Made by a program: the position numbers and the translations under genes
Shown here: piece after piece, positions 1 through 9,744 of the stretch
Numbering within the stretch: position 1 is the first letter of the stretch
Layout of the letters: every line of letters begins with the position of its first letter
DNA from: Nitrospinaceae bacterium
GTDB lineage: Bacteria; Nitrospinota_A; UBA7883; JAJDBK01
DNA length: 64,000 nucleotides
Direction: 5' to 3'
Assembly: GCA_029261405.1 (NCBI GenBank)
Contig: JAJDBK010000046.1
Location: 25,249 to 89,248, forward strand
The notes under the pieces: generated by a model
Told to the model about the DNA's origin: nothing
Seen by the model: only the letters and a program-made list of their open reading frames with translations
Database searches by the model: none

Positions 1-538
1 AGATATTGATAAACTCGCCGAGGGGATCGGATCGCTCAACGCCGTTCCGGGTCGATTCGAGCGGATAGTAGAAGGACAGGGATTCGGAGTAATAGTCGAT
101 TACGCCCATACACACGACGCTATTGGCAAAGTAGTTGAGACAGCCCGGAAACTTACTCGCGGAAGGGTGATAACCATTTTCGGATGCGGGGGGGACAGGG
201 ACAAGGAGAAACGACCGCTTATGGGAAGAGCCGCCTGGCGTCTATCCGATGTGGTGGTGGTCACGTCTGACAATCCCAGGTCGGAAAGTCCGGACAGAAT
301 CATCGACGATATCCTGGATGGGATTATCGAAGAGGAGAATCCGGGCGCCACATTAAAGGTGGTGGACGACAGAAGAGAAGCTATCAGGACCGCTATATCG
401 TTGGCTGTAGCCGACGACATCGTTCTTATCGTCGGCAAGGGACACGAGGATTACCAGATTATCGGCGACACACGACATCATTTTGATGACCGAGAAGAGG
501 CCAGAGCGATCCTCAAGGAGAGATATGGCTCAGTTTGA
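1..538 (+). CDS. murE: UDP-MurNAc-tripeptide synthetase MurE, C-terminal part
   Basis: The gene is cut by the window edge, and its open frame runs in from base 2. MurE adds the third stem-peptide residue to UDP-MurNAc-L-Ala-D-Glu in the cytoplasm. The visible part contains the central and C-terminal ligase landmarks: VPGRFE near residue 15, VDYAHT, then FGCGGDRDKEKRP, TSDNPRSESP and a terminal VGKGHEDYQ. The DNPR tetrad is the signature of meso-diaminopimelate-specific enzymes (established for the family), so a DAP-type Gram-negative wall is expected. The stop at 536-538 lies inside the start of murF, which indicates translational coupling at the upstream end of the visible dcw operon. Confidence 0.95.
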   Translation, partial: DIDKLAEGIGSLNAVPGRFERIVEGQGFGVIVDYAHTHDAIGKVVETARKLTRGRVITIFGCGGDRDKEKRPLMGRAAWRLSDVVVVTSDNPRSESPDRIIDDILDGIIEEENPGATLKVVDDRREAIRTAISLAVADDIVLIVGKGHEDYQIIGDTRHHFDDREEARAILKERYGSV

Positions 539-1913
539 TATGCGGGAGGCGGCTTTCGCCATGGATGGTACGTTAAGGATCGAAGGCAGGTCCGGTAAGG
601 TCCGGGGTGTGTCGATCGACAGCAGAACCATCAAACCCGGTAACCTGTATATAGCGATCAAGGGGGAGCGGTTCGACGGGCATAAGTTCGTAAAGGATGC
701 GTTTGAAAAAGGCGCAAAACTTGCCGTGGTTTCAGAAGGGGCTGTTGGAGCGTGGAGCGGAAAAAATATCATCGTGGTAAAAGACACCGTTACGGCGTTG
801 CAACAACTGGCCCATTACCATCGCCGCAGATTTAAAAACCTGAAAGTTGTGGCGGTGACAGGATCAAACGGCAAGACCACAGTAAAGGAGCTTTGCGCAA
901 CCGCTCTTTCGGTCCGTTTCACTACTCACCGGACAAAAGGAAATCTTAACAACCATATAGGGCTTCCCCTGACCCTCCTCCAACTGACCGACAAACATAC
1001 AGCTTTAGTGGTCGAGATGGGGATGAGCCATAAGGGCGAAATAACGAGACTGTGTGAAATAGCCGAACCGGATGTCGGAATCGTAACCAACGTAGGCGCC
1101 GCCCATATGGCGAATTTCAGATCCATCTCAGATGTGGCCTCCGCGAAAGGTGAACTGATAGAGTCGCTCGGCAAGAAGGGGGTGGCTGTTCTGAATGCCG
1201 ACGATCCAAACAGCGAATCGATTTTCTCCAGGGCCAAAGGAAGGATAATCGGTTTCGGCGAAAACAGCGAAAGCGCCATCAGGTTGATTGAGACATACGC
1301 CGACAAGAGAGGCCGGATGTGTGGACGAATAACCGTCTCCGGGAAGGAGATAGATTTTGCGGTCAGTTTGCTGGGTTTGCACCATCTGCATAATTGTCTT
1401 CCGGCGTTCGCCGTCGGTTTTGTGTTTGGTATCGACCCGAAAAAGATCGCCTACAAACTTGGCAAGGTAAAGCCGGTATCGATGCGGATGGAGCCAGTAA
1501 GGCTTCGCAACGGGGCTTTGGTAATAAACGACTCATACAACGCCAACCCCGACTCAACCAGGGCGGCAATACAAACACTCTCTGAATTAAAACGGAAGGG
1601 ACGCTCGGCGCTGGTTTTAGGTGACATGTTAGAGCTTGGCCGGAGAGGGGAGGCGGCGCATAGAAAAATTGGACGGATGGCGGCGAAAACCGGGGTCGAT
1701 CTTATGATAACCCTCGGTTCTCTTGCAAACCTTGCGGCCGAAGAGGCGAAAGAGAGAGGGGTGAAAACAGTGAAGGCAAACAGCCTTGGCAAAGCTAGCG
1801 CTTCACTCTTCAAGTTTCTCGGGAAAGAGGATATCGCCCTTGTCAAAGGGTCGAGAGGCATGGGCATGAACAAGGTTGTGGACAAGTTGCTTCTGATGAG
1901 CGGGGCGAATTAA
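525..1913 (+). CDS. murF: UDP-MurNAc-tripeptide--D-Ala-D-Ala ligase MurF
   Basis: This cytoplasmic ATP-dependent ligase attaches D-Ala-D-Ala to the UDP-MurNAc tripeptide. The protein has 462 residues, normal for MurF. It has the P-loop VTGSNGKTTVKE, then KGNLNNHIGLPLTLL, EMGMSHKGEI, and the C-terminal domain with INDSYNANPDS and LGDMLELG. The start at 525 is preferred over an in-frame ATG at 483 because AAGGAG lies just upstream at about 515-520, and the longer version would add an unconserved basic extension. The gene overlaps the end of murE by 14 bases. mraY follows after 2 bases. Confidence 0.95.
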   Translation: MAQFDMREAAFAMDGTLRIEGRSGKVRGVSIDSRTIKPGNLYIAIKGERFDGHKFVKDAFEKGAKLAVVSEGAVGAWSGKNIIVVKDTVTALQQLAHYHRRRFKNLKVVAVTGSNGKTTVKELCATALSVRFTTHRTKGNLNNHIGLPLTLLQLTDKHTALVVEMGMSHKGEITRLCEIAEPDVGIVTNVGAAHMANFRSISDVASAKGELIESLGKKGVAVLNADDPNSESIFSRAKGRIIGFGENSESAIRLIETYADKRGRMCGRITVSGKEIDFAVSLLGLHHLHNCLPAFAVGFVFGIDPKKIAYKLGKVKPVSMRMEPVRLRNGALVINDSYNANPDSTRAAIQTLSELKRKGRSALVLGDMLELGRRGEAAHRKIGRMAAKTGVDLMITLGSLANLAAEEAKERGVKTVKANSLGKASASLFKFLGKEDIALVKGSRGMGMNKVVDKLLLMSGAN

Positions 1914-1915
1914 AT

Positions 1916-2998
1916 ATGCTGTACCACATTCTCTACCCGTTGCACGACTATTATGCGGCTCTCAACGTATTCCGGTATATCACTTTCCGATCGATCTACG
2001 CGGTGGTGACAGCTCTTGTGATAGCGCTGGTTATGGGGCCGTGGCTTATAGAGTTCCTTAAGACCAGGAGAATTGGAGAAAAAATAAGGAGCGAAGGGCC
2101 GGAGAGTCATCATGTCAAGGAGGGGACTCCGACCATGGGCGGTGTCCTGGTAATCTTTTCGGCGGCGGCGCCCACTCTTTTGTGGGCCGATCTTACGAAC
2201 GCATATGTGTGGATAGCGCTGTTTACTATTATCCTCTTCGGTGGAATCGGTGTTTACGACGACTACCAGAAACTGGTGGGGGCAAACCATGGGATTTCAG
2301 GTCGGGGGAAGCTGGCTATGCAATTCGCGGCGGCGTTTGTGGTGGTGGTAGCGGTATATCTGACTCAGGGGGGAGACCCTTCCGTTACGAAAGTAAGTCT
2401 GCCGTTCTTCAAACACGCAAGTCCCGATTTCGGCCTTTTCTACATTCCATTCGCTATGATTGTAATCGTCGGAGCGTCCAACGCCGTAAACCTGACTGAC
2501 GGCCTCGACGGTCTTGCCATAGGTCCGGTAATAATCTCATTTTCCGCATACCTGATAATCTGTTATGTGGCGGGACACGCCAGATTCGCAGAATACCTGA
2601 TGATCCCACGGGTCTCCGAGCTATCCGAACTGACCATATTCTGCGCCGCTGTGGTGGGAGCGTCTCTCGGTTTTCTCTGGTACAACTGTCATCCCGCCAT
2701 GATATTCATGGGCAATGTCGGCTCCACAGCTTTAGGGGGCGTTTTGGGGGCGGTTGCTGTAATGACCAAGCAGGAGGTTCTGCTCGTTCTGGTAGGCGGT
2801 GTTTTCGTAGTGGAGGCGTTGTCGGTAATCATCCAGGTTTTCTGGTTCAAAACCACAGGAAAACGGTTTTTCAGAATGGCGCCTCTTCATCACCATTTCG
2901 AGAAACTCGGATGGCCCGAATCACAGGTGATCGTCCGGTTCTGGATCGTTTCGATGGTGCTTGCCCTGTTGTCCTTAAGTACGCTCAAGCTTCGGTGA
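1916..2998 (+). CDS. mraY: Phospho-MurNAc-pentapeptide translocase MraY
   Basis: MraY transfers phospho-MurNAc-pentapeptide to undecaprenyl phosphate, making lipid I at the inner membrane. The 360-residue, strongly hydrophobic protein matches the family length and has about ten membrane segments. Diagnostic motifs are TPTMGG near the N-terminus, the Asp pair in VYDDYQKL, NLTDGLDGLAIGP, FMGNVGSTALGG and the HHHFEKLGWPE segment followed by VIVRFWI. It sits between murF and murD with short gaps, as in many proteobacterial dcw clusters. Confidence 0.96.
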   Translation: MLYHILYPLHDYYAALNVFRYITFRSIYAVVTALVIALVMGPWLIEFLKTRRIGEKIRSEGPESHHVKEGTPTMGGVLVIFSAAAPTLLWADLTNAYVWIALFTIILFGGIGVYDDYQKLVGANHGISGRGKLAMQFAAAFVVVVAVYLTQGGDPSVTKVSLPFFKHASPDFGLFYIPFAMIVIVGASNAVNLTDGLDGLAIGPVIISFSAYLIICYVAGHARFAEYLMIPRVSELSELTIFCAAVVGASLGFLWYNCHPAMIFMGNVGSTALGGVLGAVAVMTKQEVLLVLVGGVFVVEALSVIIQVFWFKTTGKRFFRMAPLHHHFEKLGWPESQVIVRFWIVSMVLALLSLSTLKLR

Positions 2999-3003
2999 AT
3001 ACG

Positions 3004-4368
3004 ATGGTCGATTGTAAGGGGAAAAAGATTCTTGTCGTAGGACTGGCTGTATCCGGTCTTGCCTCGGCCAAGCTGGCGCACAACCTCGGCGCCACGGTTA
3101 CCGTTTCCGACGCAAAGAGCGAATCTGAACTTTCCGGTTTCCTGTCGAAACTTCCAGCGGGAATAGAATTGTCGTTGGGTGGCGAAAGGCTCAATCTGAA
3201 AGAATTCGATCTGGCGGTGACCAGCCCCGGTGTCCCTTGGGATTCGCCGATATTGGGCGGCTTGCGACTCGATGGTGTAGAAGTGGTTTCAGAGATCGAG
3301 TTCGCCAGTTGGTATCTTGAGGCGCCTGTAATCGCGGTTACGGGGTCGAACGGAAAAAGCACCACAGTTACCCTTATCGGCAAAATCCTTGAAAAGGCCG
3401 GTATGAAAGTATACGTCGGCGGCAACATAGGACCGCCGTTGGCGGATGCGGTGGGCGGTGAATACGACTGGGTTGTCGCGGAAGTCTCCTCTTTCCAGTT
3501 GGAGGGCATAAAGAGGTTCAGGCCCAAAATATCCCTGCTACTGAACATCACTCCTGATCATCTCGACCGGCACAGAGACCTGCACAACTATGCGGGGCTG
3601 AAGTTTCGGCTGTTTGAAAATCAGAATGAGGACGACATAATTATCGTAAACGCCGGGGACCCGATAACCAGCAAAACTGGCGTAGTATCGAGTGCGCCGT
3701 GGCGAAAGTTCGGACTGAACGAACACGGTTTTGACGGAGTCTGGATCGAAGATGGCTCCGCCGTGTCGAAAACCGGAGACGAAAAAGTGACGCTCTTCCG
3801 AGCCGACGATCTTCTCATACCGGGTGTGCATAATCTCGAAAACGCATTGGCCGCTTCTCTTGCGGGATTGATGGCAGGAGCCAAACCGGATGAGATAAAC
3901 GAAGCTGTAACAGCTTTTACCGGCCTTGAACACCGGATGGAGGAGGTGGCGGTGATCGGAGGGATTAGCTACATAAACGACTCCAAGGGAACCAACGTTG
4001 ACGCCACCATCAAGTCTCTCGCAGGTTTCGGAAAAAACGTTGTTGTGATTCTCGGCGGGTCGAGTAAAGGCGCCGATTTTACCAGCCTTGCGAAAGCTGT
4101 CCGGGAGAAAACAAAAGGTGTTGTCCTTATCGGAGAGACGGCGGAGTTGATCGCAGACGCATTAGGTGATTATTCGCCTCTCATCCGGGCGGAATCTATG
4201 AAGTCCGCCGTGGTTGGCGCTGGTGAGTTGTGCGAAAACGGCGACACGGTTCTTCTCTCTCCAGCATGTGCAAGTTTTGACATGTATACAAGTTACAAAG
4301 ACCGGGGCGCCGCATTCAGGAACGCAGTGAAGGAACTTAACGACAGGAGCGTGAGCCATGCCGGTTAA
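3004..4368 (+). CDS. murD: UDP-MurNAc-L-Ala--D-Glu ligase MurD
   Basis: MurD adds D-glutamate to UDP-MurNAc-L-Ala in the cytoplasm. The protein has 454 residues. The N-terminal Rossmann part reads ILVVGLAVSGLASAK, the ATP loop VTGSNGKSTTV, followed by GGNIGPPL, VAEVSSFQLE, TPDHLDRH, and the C-terminal domain with INDSKGTN and LSPACASFDMYTSYKDRG. The start at 3004 lies 6 bases after the mraY stop; the frame is open further upstream into mraY but that stretch is not MurD-like. The upstream Shine-Dalgarno is weak, so coupling to mraY is likely. Confidence 0.95.
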   Translation: MVDCKGKKILVVGLAVSGLASAKLAHNLGATVTVSDAKSESELSGFLSKLPAGIELSLGGERLNLKEFDLAVTSPGVPWDSPILGGLRLDGVEVVSEIEFASWYLEAPVIAVTGSNGKSTTVTLIGKILEKAGMKVYVGGNIGPPLADAVGGEYDWVVAEVSSFQLEGIKRFRPKISLLLNITPDHLDRHRDLHNYAGLKFRLFENQNEDDIIIVNAGDPITSKTGVVSSAPWRKFGLNEHGFDGVWIEDGSAVSKTGDEKVTLFRADDLLIPGVHNLENALAASLAGLMAGAKPDEINEAVTAFTGLEHRMEEVAVIGGISYINDSKGTNVDATIKSLAGFGKNVVVILGGSSKGADFTSLAKAVREKTKGVVLIGETAELIADALGDYSPLIRAESMKSAVVGAGELCENGDTVLLSPACASFDMYTSYKDRGAAFRNAVKELNDRSVSHAG

Positions 4369-5458
4369 GAGACATCCCGATTACATAATCATCGGTTGCG
4401 CTGGCGCTCTGGTGTTATTCGGTCTGGTGATGATTTTCTCGTCTTCGGCGGTGCTTGCAGGAGAGCGCTTCAACGACACTTATTATTTCCTCAAACGTCA
4501 GGCGATCTGGTCTGTCATCGGGGTGGTGGTAATGATCGTGACCATGCGAATCGATTACAGAATCTTAAGCAGGTATAGCGCCCTTATTTATTGGGTTACG
4601 GTCGCATTTCTGATTCTGGTATTTTCCAATTCTCTCGGCAGGGAGATCAACGGCGCCCAGCGATGGATTTCGTTAGGGTTTGTGTCGTTCCAGCCATCGG
4701 AGTTTGCGAAGCTTGGGTTGATTATTTTTTTCGCATCCCTGTTGGCCAAAAAAGAACATGAAGGGAAACTGACCGATTTCAAACTTGGTTTTCTTCCCCT
4801 GATAGGATCGCTGGCGCTGGTGTTTTCGCTGATCCAGGTACAGCCAGATCTTGGGACCGCCGTTATAATCGGTCTTGTATCGATGATAATGTTCCTGGTA
4901 GCCGGCGTAAGGTTTACTCACCTGCTATGCACAGTTCTTATCGCCATGCCGATCCTCGTAACGGCGGTGTATAACGTTGGGTACCGGCGCAAACGGATAT
5001 TGTCCTTTCTCGATCCGTGGGAGGACGCCGCTAATTCCGGGTACCAGATAATCCAGTCGTTTGTGGCTTTATCCCGTGGCGGTTACTTCGGAGAGGGGTT
5101 AGGCGCCGGACATCAGAAACTCTTCTTCCTGCCGGAACCGCATACAGATTTTATCTTCTCCATCGTAGCCGAAGAGCTGGGATTAGCTGGTGGAACTCTT
5201 ATTCTATTCCTGTTTGCGATGTTGACTATACGGGGCGTTCGGGCCGGATTGAAGGCGCCGGACCGTTTCGGCTCGTTGCTTGCCTTGGGCATAACCTTCT
5301 GCATTGCGCTTCAGGCGGCGGTAAATATCTCCGTGACCATGGGTGTTGTGCCGACAAAGGGTTTGCCACTTCCGTTCATCAGTCTCGGAGGGTCAGCGCT
5401 TGTGATGTGGATGGCCTCGGTGGGCCTGCTCGCCAACGTTTCGGAACACTCGGCGTGA
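4358..5458 (+). CDS. ftsW: SEDS peptidoglycan glycosyltransferase FtsW
   Basis: FtsW polymerises lipid II at the septum together with a class B penicillin-binding protein. The 366-residue protein is almost entirely hydrophobic, consistent with ten membrane helices. It shows the SEDS landmarks FQPSEFAKLG, the GEGLGAGHQKLFFLPEPHTD loop with IVAEELG, and PFISLGGSAL near the C-terminus. The ATG lies inside the last codons of murD (11-base overlap). Position between murD and murG supports FtsW rather than its elongation paralogue RodA. The C-terminal cytoplasmic tail is very short. Confidence 0.94.
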   Translation: MPVKRHPDYIIIGCAGALVLFGLVMIFSSSAVLAGERFNDTYYFLKRQAIWSVIGVVVMIVTMRIDYRILSRYSALIYWVTVAFLILVFSNSLGREINGAQRWISLGFVSFQPSEFAKLGLIIFFASLLAKKEHEGKLTDFKLGFLPLIGSLALVFSLIQVQPDLGTAVIIGLVSMIMFLVAGVRFTHLLCTVLIAMPILVTAVYNVGYRRKRILSFLDPWEDAANSGYQIIQSFVALSRGGYFGEGLGAGHQKLFFLPEPHTDFIFSIVAEELGLAGGTLILFLFAMLTIRGVRAGLKAPDRFGSLLALGITFCIALQAAVNISVTMGVVPTKGLPLPFISLGGSALVMWMASVGLLANVSEHSA

Positions 5459-5467
5459 GGGTTTAAT

Positions 5468-6547
5468 ATGAGACTGATAATAACAGGCGGCGGAACCGGG
5501 GGGCATGTATATCCGGGGATTGCTGTGGCGCTGGAGCTTATGAGACGGGACAGTAACTCCGAGGCGCTCTTCGTGGGCGCAAGCCGTGGTGTAGAAAGGG
5601 AGCTTGTCCCGAAAGCGGGCTTAAAACTCGCCCTGCTAAACGTCTCCGGTTTGAGAGGAGAAGGTATTGCTGGCAAAATATCGGGTATAGCCCGGCTGGT
5701 GAAGGCGATTTTTGAGTGTATCGGAATAATAAGGCGTTTTAAACCGGACGTGACTCTCGGAGTAGGCGGATACGCTTCCGGCGCCATGGGGGTCGCTTCC
5801 GTTCTGACCGGCGTTCCCCTGACCTTGGCTGAACAGAACTCGGCGCCAGGACTTACAAACAGGTGGCTTTCCAGAGTTTCAAAGCGGGTCTTTGTCACCT
5901 GGCCCGGCTCGGAGGAGTTTTTTCCAAATGGCAGGGCGAGAATAACAGGTAACCCGATTCGTCCGGAGTTTTTCTCCGCCCCACCTGAAGAAAAAAGCGA
6001 CACGTTAAAAATTCTGGTTATTGGAGGCAGTGGCGGAGCTCGTTCTATAAACAACGCTATGGTCGAGGCTATACAGAAACTGGACGAAACCGGAATCAAG
6101 CTGTCAGTAACACACCAGACAGGTAAAACGGAAGCCAGCGATGTAAAAGGCGCCTATTCATCCGCCCGGTTTTCGTGGGAAGTTGCGCCTTTCTTCTACG
6201 ATCTTCCACTGCGTATGGCTGATGCGGATTTAATCGTATCAAGGGCGGGAGCGGGAGCGTTGGCGGAGATTTGCGCCGTGGGAAAAGCGGCAATTTACGT
6301 TCCTTATCCTTACGCCGCCGACGATCACCAGATGAAAAATGCGGAGAAGATGATGTCTGTAGGGGCCGCCCTTGTAGTGGCCGACTCCGATCTTGACGGA
6401 GATTTTCTCGTTAAGACAATATTGGAGCTTGCTTGCGACAGGAACAGTCTTGCGAGGATGGGTGAAAAGGCGAAAGCCATGGCCACGCCCGATTCGGCTG
6501 GCCTGATTGTCGATGAGCTATACGCCATAACAAGGAAGGTGGCCTGA
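5468..6547 (+). CDS. murG: Lipid II synthase MurG (GlcNAc transferase)
   Basis: MurG transfers GlcNAc from UDP-GlcNAc to lipid I on the inner face of the cytoplasmic membrane. The 359-residue protein is a normal GT28 enzyme. The first glycine-rich loop is TGGGTGGHVYPGIAVA, the second is VIGGSGGARSIN, and the UDP-GlcNAc region includes SRAGAGALAEI followed by PYPYAADDHQMKNA. It begins 9 bases after ftsW, and murC starts 1 base after its stop, so the genes are almost certainly co-transcribed. Confidence 0.95.
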   Translation: MRLIITGGGTGGHVYPGIAVALELMRRDSNSEALFVGASRGVERELVPKAGLKLALLNVSGLRGEGIAGKISGIARLVKAIFECIGIIRRFKPDVTLGVGGYASGAMGVASVLTGVPLTLAEQNSAPGLTNRWLSRVSKRVFVTWPGSEEFFPNGRARITGNPIRPEFFSAPPEEKSDTLKILVIGGSGGARSINNAMVEAIQKLDETGIKLSVTHQTGKTEASDVKGAYSSARFSWEVAPFFYDLPLRMADADLIVSRAGAGALAEICAVGKAAIYVPYPYAADDHQMKNAEKMMSVGAALVVADSDLDGDFLVKTILELACDRNSLARMGEKAKAMATPDSAGLIVDELYAITRKVA

Positions 6548-6548
6548 T

Positions 6549-7937
6549 ATGAGATTCGGCGGAACCCGAAGAATACACTTCGTGGGCATAGGCGGCTCCG
6601 GCATGAGTGGCATTGCTGAAATCCTCCTTAACATGGGATATGAGATAACGGGCTCTGATCTTGCGCGGTCTGAGGCTGTTTTACATCTTGAAAAAGCGGG
6701 GGCGAGAATAAGGATCGGGCATTCGGCTGAAAATATCGAGAACGCCGATGTGGTGGTTATATCCTCGGCTGTGAGCGGGGAAAATCCGGAAGTTATCTCG
6801 GCTCGGGAACAACTGATCCCTGTGATACCGAGAGCGGAAATGTTAGCCGAGCTTATGCGGATGAAACACTCCATAGCAGTGGCTGGTTCCCACGGCAAGA
6901 CGACCACTACCACCATGACCGCCATGACCCTTGCAAAGGGGGGATTCGATCCCACAATAGTTATTGGCGGAAGGGTTGATCGTTTGGGATCAGGCGCCAA
7001 ACTCGGCGAGGGGGATTATCTGGTGGCCGAAGCGGACGAATCGGACGGTTCGTTCCTGAGTCTTTACCCGACGGTAGCTGTGGTAACAAATATCGATAAC
7101 GAACATATCGACCACTACGGCTCCTTCGAGAAAATCAAAATCTCTTTTGCCGAGTTTGTGAACAAGGTTCCGTTTTACGGGGCCGCGATCCTCTGCCTGG
7201 ATGATCCGAATATACAGGAGATAATTCCGCAGTTAAAAAAACGTTTTGTCACTTTCGGTGTCAACTCCACCGCCGATGTTACGGCGCAGAACATACGGTT
7301 CGACCGGTTCAGATCGACCTTTGATGTTATTGCGTATGGTGAGCCTGTCGGAACCTTGTCTATCGACATGCCGGGAATCCACAACGTCTACAACGCCCTG
7401 GCGGCGGTTACTGTGGGGATCTGGCTCAAGATGGATACCGACGATGTTATGGCGTCTCTCGACAAGTTCGCGGGAATCCAGAGAAGGCTTCAGAACAAAG
7501 GTGAAATCGGTGGAGTAATGGTGTTGGACGATTACGGCCATCATCCGAGCGAAGTTATGGCTACCTTACGCGGGGTCAAAAACGGTTTTCCCGGGAGACG
7601 GCTCGTAGTGGTTTTCCAACCACACAGATATAGCAGGACCCGCGACCAGATGGAGTTGTTTCATACGGCTTTCTATGATGCGGACGAACTTCTTATCCTG
7701 CCGATCTACTCCGCTGGTGAAAAACCGATCGAGGGGGTCCGGGCGGAGGATATCGCCGAAGGTGTATCGCGCCACGGCAAGAAAGGCGTCCGATACTGCG
7801 CCGGTTTTCAGGAAGCCCTTGCCCATCTTGTCGGCGCCTTGAAGGAAGGCGATATCGTTCTGACAATGGGAGCGGGAGATATCGCAAAATTTCCCGACAC
7901 CATATTGGCCGAACTGGTTGTAGAAGAAAAGGAATGA
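6549..7937 (+). CDS. murC: UDP-MurNAc--L-alanine ligase MurC
   Basis: MurC adds L-Ala, the first residue of the stem peptide. At 462 residues it matches the family. Motifs are IHFVGIGGSGMSGIAEIL at the N-terminus, SGSD-like TGSDLARSE, the ATP loop VAGSHGKTTTT, VAEADESDGSF, TNIDNEHIDHYG, DDYGHHPSEV and FQPHRYSRTRD. The last codons overlap the murB start by 4 bases (ATGA), a tight coupling typical of this cluster. Nothing unusual is seen. Confidence 0.96.
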   Translation: MRFGGTRRIHFVGIGGSGMSGIAEILLNMGYEITGSDLARSEAVLHLEKAGARIRIGHSAENIENADVVVISSAVSGENPEVISAREQLIPVIPRAEMLAELMRMKHSIAVAGSHGKTTTTTMTAMTLAKGGFDPTIVIGGRVDRLGSGAKLGEGDYLVAEADESDGSFLSLYPTVAVVTNIDNEHIDHYGSFEKIKISFAEFVNKVPFYGAAILCLDDPNIQEIIPQLKKRFVTFGVNSTADVTAQNIRFDRFRSTFDVIAYGEPVGTLSIDMPGIHNVYNALAAVTVGIWLKMDTDDVMASLDKFAGIQRRLQNKGEIGGVMVLDDYGHHPSEVMATLRGVKNGFPGRRLVVVFQPHRYSRTRDQMELFHTAFYDADELLILPIYSAGEKPIEGVRAEDIAEGVSRHGKKGVRYCAGFQEALAHLVGALKEGDIVLTMGAGDIAKFPDTILAELVVEEKE

Positions 7938-8824
7938 GAGCTCTAATGTCTACCTTGACCGTCGTGACCGGAGCGCCGATGTCGGATTATACGACCTTCG
8001 GTACCGGAGGCCCGGCGGACCGCGTTGCGTTTCCCGCAAGTGTGGAGGATGTGGCGGAATTTATGATCCGTGAGTCTGTTTCGTATCCGCTCGGCGGAGG
8101 ATCGAACCTGCTAGTGGCGGACGCTGGCATCCGGGGTACGGTTCTTCACATGGGGCGTTCTCTTTCAAACCATGAAATCCTTGTTGATGGGGACGATGTT
8201 CAGGTTACCGTGCAGGCCGGAGCCGATATGACCAGGCTTGCGGGAAAATTGATGAAAGCTGGTGTCGCCGGTTTTGAATTCGCATACGGCGTCCCCGGAA
8301 CATTGGGCGGGGCGGTGGTCATGAATGCGGGCGCCCACGGCGGTTGTATGGCCGATGTGATTTCCGAAATTACACTAGTAACCATCGAAGGCGGAATCGA
8401 GACCGTCAGGAATAACGATCTCGGCTTTGGATACCGGACATCCACCCTTCCGAAAGGGTCTGTGGTGGTAGAGGTTGTGTTGCGACTTGAAAAAGGGGAA
8501 ACAAGCGATATCCAGCGTAAAATGAGACATGGTCAGATGGAGCGGAAAAGAACCCAGCCACTTGACATGCCAAGCGCAGGGTCAGTATTCAGGAATCCTC
8601 CGGGCGACTACGCAGGCAGGCTGATAGAAGTTGCAGACCTTAAGGGGTGTATCGTCGGGGGCGCCATGGTATCGGATAAACACGCAAACTTTATAGTCAA
8701 CACAGGCGCCGCATCTTCGGCTGACATATTCGCCCTCCTGAAAAAGGTCGAGCTTGCGGTCTATGAGCGATTCGGTGTTTCCCTCGAACGAGAAATAAAG
8801 CTCGTCGGTGAGTTTGAAGAATGA
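7934..8824 (+). CDS. murB: UDP-N-acetylenolpyruvoylglucosamine reductase MurB
   Basis: MurB is the FAD- and NADPH-dependent reductase that makes UDP-MurNAc. The 296-residue protein has the FAD-binding features YTTFGTGGPAD, YPLGGGSNLLV and FEFAYGVPGTLGGAVVMNAG. It also has the catalytic Ser in SAGSVFRNP and the final Glu region LEREIKLVGEF. Its short form is like the type IIb enzymes. ATG 7934 overlaps murC by 4 bases; a second ATG at 7946 is a possible start with a shorter N-terminus. The end overlaps ddl by 4 bases. Confidence 0.95.
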   Translation: MRALMSTLTVVTGAPMSDYTTFGTGGPADRVAFPASVEDVAEFMIRESVSYPLGGGSNLLVADAGIRGTVLHMGRSLSNHEILVDGDDVQVTVQAGADMTRLAGKLMKAGVAGFEFAYGVPGTLGGAVVMNAGAHGGCMADVISEITLVTIEGGIETVRNNDLGFGYRTSTLPKGSVVVEVVLRLEKGETSDIQRKMRHGQMERKRTQPLDMPSAGSVFRNPPGDYAGRLIEVADLKGCIVGGAMVSDKHANFIVNTGAASSADIFALLKKVELAVYERFGVSLEREIKLVGEFEE

Positions 8825-9744
8825 GCGAAGAACTGGCGAATATGAGAATCGGCGTCCTGATGGGCGGCCTCTCCAGCGAAAGGGAAGTCAGCCTCAAGAG
8901 TGGCGCCGCGGTATTGGCCTCTCTTCAGAGGCAGGGATTCTCCGCTGTCGGCATCGACGCTGGACGAGATCTGTGCGCAAGGTTGACCGAAGAGAAAATC
9001 GACATCGCCTTCATAGCTCTTCATGGCAGATACGGCGAGGATGGATGTGTACAGGGGGCTCTTGAGATTATGGGCATTCCTTACACAGGTTCCGGTGTCA
9101 TGGCAAGTTCTGTGGCCATGAACAAACCGCTCACAAAAACTGTGTGCGGATCGATAGACGTAGACACACCGTTTGGCGTAGTAGTAGACCGCAACTGGTT
9201 CGACAGCGAAGGTGTCCCTCCCGAGATAAAAGCGCCCGTAGTGGTAAAACCCGCAGACGGAGGATCGTCCATAGGGGTGACCATCTGCCTTAAGGATGAA
9301 CAGATCGAAAACGCTATGCGTCGGGCGCTTGAAGAAGAGGGTGGTCGGGCGCTAATCGAAGAATATATAGACGGTGTTCTGCTTGCTGTCGGTATTCTTG
9401 ACGGAAATACTCTCCCGATAGTGGAGATAGAAACCGGTGACGGATTTTACGATTACGGGCACAAATATACACCCGGCAGAACCGATTACCACATACCCGC
9501 AAGGGTCAATGGCGATCAGCTTGTAAAAGCCGGTCAGATGGTCCAGACCGTAAGCATGGCCATCGGCGCAAAAGGGGCCACTCGTTCAGAGGTCATCCTG
9601 GATAAATCGGGCCGCCTCTGGTTTATCGAGCTTAACACCATACCCGGTATGACCGAAACGAGTCTGTTACCAAAAGCGGCCCTGGCATGCGGGATATCGT
9701 TCGACGAAATGACCCTCGCAATTTTGGAAGAGGCGCTGGTGTGA
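8821..9744 (+). CDS. ddl: D-alanine--D-alanine ligase
   Basis: This ATP-grasp enzyme joins two D-alanines for MurF. The 307-residue protein begins with IGVLMGGLSSEREVSLKSG, the usual N-terminal signature. It has ALHGRYGEDGCVQGALE, PVVVKPADGGSSIGV, and the C-terminal FIELNTIPGMTETSLLPKAA metal and ATP site. It overlaps murB by 4 bases and its stop overlaps the GTG start of ftsQ. It makes this stretch a complete D-Ala-D-Ala to pentapeptide assembly line. Confidence 0.95.
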   Translation: MSEELANMRIGVLMGGLSSEREVSLKSGAAVLASLQRQGFSAVGIDAGRDLCARLTEEKIDIAFIALHGRYGEDGCVQGALEIMGIPYTGSGVMASSVAMNKPLTKTVCGSIDVDTPFGVVVDRNWFDSEGVPPEIKAPVVVKPADGGSSIGVTICLKDEQIENAMRRALEEEGGRALIEEYIDGVLLAVGILDGNTLPIVEIETGDGFYDYGHKYTPGRTDYHIPARVNGDQLVKAGQMVQTVSMAIGAKGATRSEVILDKSGRLWFIELNTIPGMTETSLLPKAALACGISFDEMTLAILEEALV